64,000 nt of DNA from Paenibacillus sp. JNUCC-31 (GTDB lineage: Bacteria > Bacillota > Bacilli > Paenibacillales > Paenibacillaceae). The translations under genes and the position numbers were made by a program. Under the pieces are notes generated by a model. It had not been told where the DNA came from. It saw only the letters and a program-made list of their open reading frames with translations, and did no database searches. Positions 46,163-54,024 of this stretch are shown here, in pieces. Each line of letters begins with the position of its first letter. Position 1 is the first letter of the stretch. Where the stretch lies: positions 5,890,001 through 5,954,000 of the forward strand of contig NZ_CP062165.1 of assembly GCF_014844075.1 (NCBI RefSeq). The letters run 5' to 3'.

Positions 46163-48274
46163 TTGACGATTCAATATAATGAACAGCTACGTATATTTGC
46201 AATACAGACGCAAAATTCGTCCTACCTTTTCGGAATTAATGAGAGAGAACACCTCCAGCATCTGTATTGGGGTGACCCCATTGACATTGAGGACAGCGCC
46301 CCGTTGCTCCGTCTGCAATCCCATAGCTCTTTTGACGCGGAAGTGGAAGGAGAAGTGGAGGAGTACAGCTTCTGGGGAGGCGCATCTTATACAGAACCGT
46401 CTTTGAAGGTTCGTATGCCTGATGGGGTTCGTGATCTCCGGGTACGGTACGACCATCACGAAATTACTGAAAAGGATGGCAGACAGACGCTGATTATCAC
46501 GTTGAAGGATCAGGTGTATGCACTTGAAACGCAGTTGGTATATCGGGTTATCCCGGAGTATGATCTGGTGGAGCGTTACGCCAATATCGTAAATACGGGT
46601 CAGGAGGTCATCGTGCTGGAGAGCATGCAATCTGCGGCCTGGACCCTGCCATATCTTCAGGATTACCGCCTGACCCATGTTACGGGTAAGTGGTCGGGTG
46701 AATTCCAACTCCGAAACACAAGTTTGACTGAGGGGAAAAAAGTGCTTGAATCGAGAAGAGGTTTTACCGACGGCCATGCCAATCCATGGTTCGCCATAGA
46801 TGACGGCCTTTCGACCGAAACAGGCGGCGGGGTATGGTTTGGCGCTCTCGCCTGGAGCGGTAACTGGAAGATTGTTGCAGAGAAGACGCCGTTCACACAT
46901 GTTCGGGTAACGGGCGGAACTAATGATTTTGACAGTGAATGGCTGCTGGGTGCGGGTGAAACGATCGAGACGCCTGTCTTTGTCGGGGGTTTCAGCCCTG
47001 AGGGTTTTGGCGGCATGAGCCACCGCTTGCATCAGTATCAATATGATTACATACTGCCGCGCAGTGAAATCGGGAAAGTGCTGTATAACTCCTGGGAAGC
47101 AACTTACTTCGATGTGAACGCACAGGACCAAATGGCGCTTGCCGAGCGGGCAGCCAAGATGGGTGTGGAGCTGTTTGTCGTGGATGACGGCTGGTTCGGG
47201 CAGCGGCATTCTGACCGTGCTGGGTTGGGCGACTGGAACGTGAACAAGGAGAAGTTCCCGAACGGACTTGTTGAACTGATTGACCGGGTTCACGGACTTG
47301 GGATGGAATTCGGCATATGGGTAGAGCCGGAGTCGGTCAACCCGGATAGTGATCTCTATAGAGAACATTCAGACTGGGTATATCATTTTGAGACCCGGGG
47401 ACGCACGGAGCTTCGCAATCAGCTGCTGCTGAACATTTCCAAGCCTGAGGTTAAGCAATACATTATCCATTTTATGACCGAACTGCTGGGCAACCATGAG
47501 ATTAAGTTCATTAAATGGGACATGAATCGGACCATCACGGAGCCTGGTATGAAGGGTCACCCCATTACCCGCCAGAAAGAAGTATGGGTAAGGCATGTTC
47601 AGAGTCTCTATGATATATGGGCACAGCTGCGAGCCAAGTTCCCGGATGTGGAGTTTGAAACTTGCGCAGGAGGCGGCTCGCGGATTGATCTGGGTATCTT
47701 CCGTTATGCTGACCAATCCTGGCCGAGTGACAATACGGATGCGTTCGACCGTCTGAGCATTCAGGAAGGCTTCTCGTATACATACGCGCCACGAATGATG
47801 ACCTGTTGGGTAACCGAGTCGCCTACAGGAATGAACGGCCGAAACGTCTCGCTGAAGTATCGGTTCCACAGTGCAATGATGGGCACACTTGGTATTGGTT
47901 TCAATCTGAACGAGTGGAGTGATGAGTGGATTGAGCAGTCCGGGGAATTCGTCGATCAGTACAAAGCCATTCGCCACCTTGTCCAGTTTGGCAGACAGTT
48001 CCGTCTGACTGCGCTTCGTCATAAGGGGGTTACCGCTGTCCAGTACAGCGATGCAGCAGGAAGTGACCATGTGCTGTTCGCCTTTCTTCACTCGCAGAAG
48101 CTGGGTGAACCGTTGCCAAGACTCCGTTTGGCAGGTCTTCAGGCTGACAAGACCTATCTCATTGAAGAGTTGGGGTTATCGGTCAGTGGGCGTGCGTTAA
48201 TGAACATCGGAGTGGAGTTGCCCCTACGCGGCGATTTCGACAGCCTGGTGTATCGCATCCGTGAGCAAGAATAA
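46163..48274 (+). CDS. GH36 alpha-galactosidase
   Basis: A 703-aa cytoplasmic retaining alpha-galactosidase. The N-terminal beta-supersandwich is followed by the barrel with LYNSWEATYFD, VDDGWFGQRHSDRAGLGDW and WVEPESVNPDSDL. Predicted nucleophile is Asp453 in IKWDMNR and acid/base Asp523 in WPSDNTDA; CAGGGSRID is the classic GH36 loop for galactose. It should release galactose from raffinose-type or polysaccharide-derived oligosaccharides. TTG 46163 is 9 bp after AAAGG, whereas ATG 46154 abuts it. A bidirectional terminator separates it from the kinase gene. Confidence 0.95.
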   Translation: MTIQYNEQLRIFAIQTQNSSYLFGINEREHLQHLYWGDPIDIEDSAPLLRLQSHSSFDAEVEGEVEEYSFWGGASYTEPSLKVRMPDGVRDLRVRYDHHEITEKDGRQTLIITLKDQVYALETQLVYRVIPEYDLVERYANIVNTGQEVIVLESMQSAAWTLPYLQDYRLTHVTGKWSGEFQLRNTSLTEGKKVLESRRGFTDGHANPWFAIDDGLSTETGGGVWFGALAWSGNWKIVAEKTPFTHVRVTGGTNDFDSEWLLGAGETIETPVFVGGFSPEGFGGMSHRLHQYQYDYILPRSEIGKVLYNSWEATYFDVNAQDQMALAERAAKMGVELFVVDDGWFGQRHSDRAGLGDWNVNKEKFPNGLVELIDRVHGLGMEFGIWVEPESVNPDSDLYREHSDWVYHFETRGRTELRNQLLLNISKPEVKQYIIHFMTELLGNHEIKFIKWDMNRTITEPGMKGHPITRQKEVWVRHVQSLYDIWAQLRAKFPDVEFETCAGGGSRIDLGIFRYADQSWPSDNTDAFDRLSIQEGFSYTYAPRMMTCWVTESPTGMNGRNVSLKYRFHSAMMGTLGIGFNLNEWSDEWIEQSGEFVDQYKAIRHLVQFGRQFRLTALRHKGVTAVQYSDAAGSDHVLFAFLHSQKLGEPLPRLRLAGLQADKTYLIEELGLSVSGRALMNIGVELPLRGDFDSLVYRIREQE

Positions 48275-48293
48275 CGTTCTGGAAGAACTGTTT

Positions 48294-48342
48294 AAAAGGA
48301 GTGCTTTGTAGGCCGATAACGGCTGCATCGCACTCCTTTTTT
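48294..48342. terminator. Bidirectional terminator
   Basis: AAAAGGAGTGC (48294-48304) and GCACTCCTTTT (48330-48340) form a perfect 11-bp stem between convergent genes, with T runs available on both strands. Confidence 0.88.
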
Positions 48343-50098
48343 ATTGAATCTCTTTTTGTGGCAGACGGATCTGGACCGTGGTTCCCATGCCTAGTTTGCT
48401 AAACACTTTGACACCGTAGTATTCACCAAATTTCAGCTTAATTCGCCGATCCACATTTGAAATGCCATAGCCTCGTCCTTCTTTTTCTTCAAACAAAGCC
48501 TCAAGCTTCTCTCGCCGCATGCCCATTCCATCGTCTATAACCGATAAGATGATACTATTGTTCTCGATGACACCCTTGATATGGATATTTAGGGGCCGAT
48601 CCTGATTCCAAAGAGCGTGAATCACTGCATTCTCCACAAAAGGCTGTAACGCAAGCTTCACGGTCGAGTAGGGCAGGATGGACTGATCTATCGTATAGAT
48701 GATGTTCAGCTTGCCCTTAAATCGAATAAGTTGAATAGCATTATAGCTCTGGGTTAGCTTCAACTCCTCATTGATGGTCAGGATACTCTTTCCTTTATTC
48801 AGGGAGATCCGATAAAACTTGGCCAGATGAAGGACCATATCCTGAATCTGGGGATCCTGATGCTTGACGGCCAGAGAGGAGATCGAGCCGAGTGTATTAT
48901 ACAGAAAATGAGGATTGATTTGAGCTTGAAGCAGGTCCAGTTCAGCTTCCTTGCTCTGCAGCTCTTTCTGGTAGACTTCGGTAACCAGACTTTTCAACCG
49001 GGTTGTCATCTGCTCAAATGCAAAGTGAAGCTGTCCGATCTCATCACTGCCCATTTGCTCCTCATGGGCAGGGTTGAAATCTCCCCGTTCAATGCGGCGA
49101 ATCATTCGTATTAACGTCCTGATGCGTTTGCTGAACAGTGAAGCGGTAATATAGATGAGCAACAGCGCCACGCCGATGAAGCCCAGTGAAATTTTGATAA
49201 TAAGCTGAGAGAGAGATTTGGCATCCTTGATAATACTGTCATACGGGAAGATGGATACCGTTTTCCAGCCATTTTTGAGCGTGTTATAAACGGCTAGAGC
49301 CTTCACGCCTTGATACGTTGTATCAAATCTTCCTGAAGCCGTATCGTCAAAATTTTGATGAAGAAGTTCGGGCAGGCTTGTATTAATTAACTGTTTGTCG
49401 GCGGAGGACAGAATCATACCTTTGTCATTTATGATGAAAATATCTTTGCCGCCTGCTTCCTTTTCCATTAAGGAATAGATGACAGACTCGGAGATTTGAA
49501 AGACCAGCATCCCATAAGGATACTGATTACTATTGTTGTTCAGCAGTCGTGCGAGCGTAAACATGGCAGGACCGTTCTCTGTCTGCGGCGATGAGAGATG
49601 AATGATGTTTCCATAGGATTGTTGCAGCTTGTGGAACAGCTCCGTGTTTTGAACTTCGGGTGTAATCGGCCGGATATAATAATTGTCTTTGGGCAGCGAT
49701 GGATTGTCCGAATAAATGAAGGCGCTATCAAAATCAGGGTAGGCAGCCATCACGGTGTCGATACGATTGCCAATATAATTATAGACGTCCAGATACGATG
49801 GATCATCCTGATACTCGTTCGTCAAGTAATTGGCAAGTCGGTTATCCAAATAAATGGAGGCGGAAATATGTTCGTAGCTGTCCAGTTTGTTCTCCAGATT
49901 TTTAGTGATTTGAGCGGTTGAGTTCGTCATGTTGATATAGATCTGCTCGGTGAGTTTGATTTTGGTAAGTTCATAGGAAAAGTAAACCAACAGCATCATT
50001 GGAATGATGGTGACCAGAACAAATACCATAAACAGTTTGGAACGAAAGCTCAGATTAACAAAAGGCATATATAAGTATTTTCTATAAAATTGGCGCAT
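48341..50098 (-). CDS. Sensor histidine kinase, YesM family
   Basis: A 585-aa membrane kinase. TM1 (LFMVFVLVTIIPMMLLVYF) and TM2 (ISLGFIGVALLLIYITASLF) flank an extracellular Cache-like sensor; a HAMP domain follows, then the His_kinase box with the phosphorylated His in QINPHFLYNTLGSIS, and the ATPase domain (QPFVENAVIHALW, VIDDGMGM, GYGISNVDRRI). It probably phosphorylates the YesN-type regulator at 39549, although the two genes are separated. It is divergent from the second transporter operon, whose permease gene starts 224 bp away. ATG 50098 follows GAGAGGG; the frame stays open further upstream without a better start. Confidence 0.93.
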   Translation of the reverse strand: MRQFYRKYLYMPFVNLSFRSKLFMVFVLVTIIPMMLLVYFSYELTKIKLTEQIYINMTNSTAQITKNLENKLDSYEHISASIYLDNRLANYLTNEYQDDPSYLDVYNYIGNRIDTVMAAYPDFDSAFIYSDNPSLPKDNYYIRPITPEVQNTELFHKLQQSYGNIIHLSSPQTENGPAMFTLARLLNNNSNQYPYGMLVFQISESVIYSLMEKEAGGKDIFIINDKGMILSSADKQLINTSLPELLHQNFDDTASGRFDTTYQGVKALAVYNTLKNGWKTVSIFPYDSIIKDAKSLSQLIIKISLGFIGVALLLIYITASLFSKRIRTLIRMIRRIERGDFNPAHEEQMGSDEIGQLHFAFEQMTTRLKSLVTEVYQKELQSKEAELDLLQAQINPHFLYNTLGSISSLAVKHQDPQIQDMVLHLAKFYRISLNKGKSILTINEELKLTQSYNAIQLIRFKGKLNIIYTIDQSILPYSTVKLALQPFVENAVIHALWNQDRPLNIHIKGVIENNSIILSVIDDGMGMRREKLEALFEEKEGRGYGISNVDRRIKLKFGEYYGVKVFSKLGMGTTVQIRLPQKEIQ

Positions 50099-50322
50099 CA
50101 GGAAGCCCTCTCTTGACTGAATATTCGTTGCACAGTTCATCATAGCAGAGTGAATATGGAAATCCAATCCTCTCTTTTACGCAGAAACATCTTTAAAAAG
50201 CGGTATCTTTCGGAGAATTCGACTATGGCGGGCAATCAGCGTCAAATTTATGATGAATAGGAGAGAAGTTGAATCCAGATATGGCCTACCATGCTGCTGT
50301 ATAGAAAAAGGGAGGGTATTTA

Positions 50323-51279
50323 ATGCATAAGGTAAGCGCTATCAAAACAGTCAGGAGCAATAATCTGATAAGCAGACTAAAAGAGCAAAAATGGTTATTC
50401 GTGCTTATGCTTCCTGCCTTCATTGCGACATTGCTATTTTCCTATGGTCCGATGTTTGGACTATATATGGCGTTTACGAATTATCAGCCGGGTGGGGGAT
50501 CATTTTTTTACCAGTTCTTCCATGCTGAATTTGTAGGTTTCCAGTGGTTTGAGTATTTCTTTACTACAGGGGATTTCTATCGGGTTATGCGAAATACGCT
50601 TGCCACAAGTTTGCTGACATTGTTCTTTGGATTTCCTGCGCCGATCATTCTCGCGCTTGTACTAAATGAAGCAAGACAGGGATTTTTCAAACGTTTTGTA
50701 CAGACGGTTTCCTATCTGCCGCATTTTATCTCATGGGTTATCGCAGCCAACATTGTAATTACGCTGCTGGCTTCCGATGGAATGCTTAACAATATTCTGG
50801 TTATGCTGGGCATGGTCAAGGAACCTGTCGCATTTTTGCAGAACGGGCCTCTATTCTGGTGGATTATCGCCCTGTCGAACATGTGGAAAGAAATGGGTTT
50901 TAGCGCCATAATGTATCTCGCTGCAATCGCCTCCATTAATCCGGAGCTCTACGAAGCGGCCAGGGTGGACGGAGCCAGCCGATTTAGGCAAATGTGGCAT
51001 ATTACGCTGCCATCCATGCGTCCTACCATTGTCATATTGGCTATTCTCGCGGTCGGAGGCATTTTGAATGCGGGATTTGAACAGCAATACCTGCTGCAAA
51101 ATAATACCGTACTTGAATACTCCGAAGTAATTGATATTTATGCCTACAAATACGGACTGCAGAACAGCATGTTCTCTTACGGGGCTGCCGTGGGAATGTT
51201 CAAATCCGTTGTTGCCTTTATTCTTGTCCTCATCGTGAACCGGATTTCCAGAAAAGTGAACGACCAGGCGTTGTTCTAA
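50323..51279 (+). CDS. Second sugar ABC permease, LplB type
   Basis: A 318-aa permease with six predicted helices and the EAA loop EAARVDGASRFRQMWHITLP. N-terminal LFVLMLPAFIATLLFSYGPMFGLYMAF and C-terminal VNRISRKVNDQALF are typical. ATG follows GGGAGGG. A cre-like sequence, GGTAAGCGCTATCA (50331-50344, one mismatch), lies inside the first codons, where a repressor would act as a roadblock. It starts the second transporter operon, divergent from the kinase, again without an ATPase gene. Confidence 0.93.
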   Translation: MHKVSAIKTVRSNNLISRLKEQKWLFVLMLPAFIATLLFSYGPMFGLYMAFTNYQPGGGSFFYQFFHAEFVGFQWFEYFFTTGDFYRVMRNTLATSLLTLFFGFPAPIILALVLNEARQGFFKRFVQTVSYLPHFISWVIAANIVITLLASDGMLNNILVMLGMVKEPVAFLQNGPLFWWIIALSNMWKEMGFSAIMYLAAIASINPELYEAARVDGASRFRQMWHITLPSMRPTIVILAILAVGGILNAGFEQQYLLQNNTVLEYSEVIDIYAYKYGLQNSMFSYGAAVGMFKSVVAFILVLIVNRISRKVNDQALF

Positions 51280-51307
51280 TTAGAAGAGACAGAGGGGAGC
51301 GCTTGTG

Positions 51308-52198
51308 ATGATTCTGAACAGATTCGGGGATCGTATTTTCAAAATTATTGTGTATTTCATTCTTATTCTCGTATTACTGGTTACATTTCTTCCGTTTTGG
51401 AATATACTCGTTCTTTCATTGAACAGCGCGGAGGATACAGTACGAGGCGGCGTCTACCTGTGGCCCAGAGACCTGACCCTGGACAGCTATCAGCAGATTT
51501 TGAAGGATAGCGAGATTTTGAACGGGCTGTGGGTAACCGTCAAGCGGACTCTGATTGGTGCACCGCTGTCGGTTCTGGTCATTACGATGCTTGCGTATCC
51601 GCTAAGTCGGCGGAATCTGATTGGACGCAAAGGATGGAACCTGTACTTTATCTTTACCATGTATTTCAGTGGTGGACTCATTCCATTCTACATGGTGCTT
51701 AAGGCACTGAACATGATCGATACATTCTCGGTGTTCATTTTGCCAAGTTTGATGAATGTCTTCTATATGATTATTGTCCGTACCTTTATGGAGCAGCTGC
51801 CCCATGAGATTGAAGAATCGGCGAGGGTGGATGGGGCTAACGATCTGACGATTTTCTTCCGAATTGTGATGCCGCTGACAACACCTGTGCTTGCAACAGT
51901 GGGCCTCTTTCAAGCCATTGGACATTGGAATGCCTGGTTTGATTCCTATGCGTTCACCTACAGCTCGGACCTGAAAACTCTTCAAGCCGTGCTTGTCAAA
52001 ATATTGAATCAATTTCAGACCGGCGGCATGATTTCACAAACGCAAATGCTGGCCAACTCGGCCAAGCGGAATGCCGTTTCAAGCGATACCATTCGAATGG
52101 CTGCTACCATGGTAGCGACCTTACCGATCGTTATGGTGTACCCGTTCCTGCAAAAATACTTTGTTAAAGGCATGACTTTGGGAGCGGTGAAGAGTTAA
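51308..52198 (+). CDS. Second sugar ABC permease, YtcP/LplC type
   Basis: A 296-aa permease with about six membrane helices and the EAA-type loop EESARVDGANDLTIFFRIVMPL. Typical motifs are YPLSRRNLIGRK, FTMYFSGGLIPFYMVLK and FQAIGHWNAWFDSYAF. ATG 51308 is 6-7 bp after GAGGGGAGC; GTG 51305 is the immediate alternative. It follows the first permease by 28 bp and forms the channel with it. Confidence 0.92.
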   Translation: MILNRFGDRIFKIIVYFILILVLLVTFLPFWNILVLSLNSAEDTVRGGVYLWPRDLTLDSYQQILKDSEILNGLWVTVKRTLIGAPLSVLVITMLAYPLSRRNLIGRKGWNLYFIFTMYFSGGLIPFYMVLKALNMIDTFSVFILPSLMNVFYMIIVRTFMEQLPHEIEESARVDGANDLTIFFRIVMPLTTPVLATVGLFQAIGHWNAWFDSYAFTYSSDLKTLQAVLVKILNQFQTGGMISQTQMLANSAKRNAVSSDTIRMAATMVATLPIVMVYPFLQKYFVKGMTLGAVKS

Positions 52199-52324
52199 TC
52201 TGTTTCATGATCCGGTTGCAGGGAAGGCTTGTCCGGTGGCCTCTCCTGAAAGGGGGTGGGCAAAGATCGTTTTGGAAATGCTCAATCTAGCACTGCAGGA
52301 ATTTATTCATTGGGAGGAATTAGG

Positions 52325-53935
52325 GTGTCAATGACAAAGACAAAAAAATGGATGACCATGGGGATTACGGCTGCATTAGTCGTTGGTTTGCTGGCGGGCT
52401 GCTCCTCCAATGATGGGGAGAACAATACAGCAGGTAAAGACGGGGAACAAGGGCCGATTACGCTGACCTGGTTTGATGGCAATACCAAAGGAGAACCTTT
52501 TACCGATGCGGTTGCCCAGGAAATTACCAAAAAGACGGGCATAGAGATTTCCATCCAGCAGCCAACGGGTAATCCAACAGAAAAACTGAGCCTGATGCTG
52601 GCGAGTGGTGACTATCCCGATGTGGTGGTCATGAGCCGGGGAGATGCTTCCCTTGATAAGTACATTTCAAGCGGCGCATTCATTCCACTGGATGAGTTGA
52701 TTGAGAAATATGGTTCTGATTTGAAAGAAATGTACGGCGAAACTTTGACCAAAACACGTTATACAGACAGCAAGAACTACTATCTGGCAAACTGGTACGG
52801 TCTCGACAGTGATCCGGTCTTCGGTATGCTGATGAGGCAGAGCCTGCTGGAAGAGTTTCTTCCAGACAAGGCAGATGGTTCAAAGCCACTCACAACGGAC
52901 GAGTTTGAGACACTCCTGAAAAATTTCAAAGAAAAATACAACACGATTGATGGCAAAGAGTCCATTCCGATGACGATGAACGGTGAGAACATGGGCGCGA
53001 ATCTGGGGACATTTAAAGGCATGTGGGGCTTAAAAACGTATTATGACAACAATGGACGTCTGCAATATGATGTCAAGGACCCCAAATATCGTGAAATGCT
53101 GTTATACATGAATCGATTATATAGAGAAGGTTTGATTGAGAAGGAATTTGCGATTAGTAAAACGCAAACATGGATTCAAAAGCTGACGACTGGCGCGGTA
53201 TTCGCTACCCCAGGTGCATATTGGGACCCAGGTAACGGTAATGCGGCCCTGAAGAAGGATGGCGGAGAGAAGAATCAGTTATTTGCATATAAAGTTGTTG
53301 CTCCAGGTGTAGATCCGGCTCAAACGACATTTGGTCCAAGAAGTTCGCTTGGATGGGATGCGATCGCTATTACCAAAAATAACAAGCACCCGGAAGAGAC
53401 AATGAAGCTCTTTAATTATCTGGCGAGTGATGAAGGACAGCATTTGCTGCTGTGGGGTAAGGAAGGCGAACAGTATACCATGGTAGATGGCAAGCGCCAA
53501 CCGGACCCTGCGTTCCTGCAAAGCTTCAAGGATAACTGGGATGACACGGTGAAGAAAAGCGGCGTTCGCAAATGGTTATGGTTTATCAAAAATGGTCTGG
53601 ACCCGAATGGACAGCCGTATGATATGGCGGTCAAATTCCAGCGCAGTGAAGTGGATGAACTGGCCATTAAGAGTCTTGGCGATTCCGTATGGGATACAGC
53701 GCAGTATGATAACCTGAATCCGGATGGGGGAACACCTCAAGCACTGACGGCCCAGAAGGTGAAGGATATTATGGATCAGAGCATTACGAGAGCTATTATC
53801 GCTCCAAGTGAAGCTGAGGCCAATTCCGTATTCGACAAGATGCTGGAGGATATGAAAAAAGCTGGCGATGAGAAAGTGGAGGATATTATCAACGAGAAAT
53901 ATGCTCAGCGTATGGAGCTGTGGTCTTCCAAATAA
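52325..53935 (+). CDS. Second solute-binding lipoprotein
   Basis: A 536-aa binding lipoprotein with signal TMGITAALVVGLLAGCSSN (lipobox LLAGC). The mature part has the LplA/YtcQ-like layout (LMLASGDYPDVVVMSRGD; FIPLDELIEKYGSDLKEM; FNYLASDEGQHLLLWG). It differs strongly from the first binding protein, so the two importers probably take different oligosaccharides. GTG 52325 is 7 bp after GGGAGG; ATG 52331 is an alternative. A hairpin terminates the operon. Confidence 0.92.
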   Translation: MSMTKTKKWMTMGITAALVVGLLAGCSSNDGENNTAGKDGEQGPITLTWFDGNTKGEPFTDAVAQEITKKTGIEISIQQPTGNPTEKLSLMLASGDYPDVVVMSRGDASLDKYISSGAFIPLDELIEKYGSDLKEMYGETLTKTRYTDSKNYYLANWYGLDSDPVFGMLMRQSLLEEFLPDKADGSKPLTTDEFETLLKNFKEKYNTIDGKESIPMTMNGENMGANLGTFKGMWGLKTYYDNNGRLQYDVKDPKYREMLLYMNRLYREGLIEKEFAISKTQTWIQKLTTGAVFATPGAYWDPGNGNAALKKDGGEKNQLFAYKVVAPGVDPAQTTFGPRSSLGWDAIAITKNNKHPEETMKLFNYLASDEGQHLLLWGKEGEQYTMVDGKRQPDPAFLQSFKDNWDDTVKKSGVRKWLWFIKNGLDPNGQPYDMAVKFQRSEVDELAIKSLGDSVWDTAQYDNLNPDGGTPQALTAQKVKDIMDQSITRAIIAPSEAEANSVFDKMLEDMKKAGDEKVEDIINEKYAQRMELWSSK

Positions 53936-53966
53936 CCTGAATGTTTATAACAAGATTGTATAACAG

Positions 53967-53998
53967 GAGCGTCCCGGGGTGATTCGGGACGCTCTTGG
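53967..53998. terminator. Terminator between convergent genes
   Basis: GAGCGTCCCG and CGGGACGCTC form a perfect 10-bp stem with an 8-nt loop. The T tail is weak on both strands. Confidence 0.65.
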
Positions 53999-54024
53999 TT
54001 ATATCTTTCTTTTGGTAAGATACG

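Noticed and set aside
46187..47368. 393-codon minus-strand frame
   Set aside because: It is antisense to the GH36 alpha-galactosidase and is explained by codon bias of that gene.
49717..49730. cre-like sequence TGAAGGCGCTATCA
   Set aside because: It falls deep within the kinase coding region, far from any start, and is explained by codon usage.
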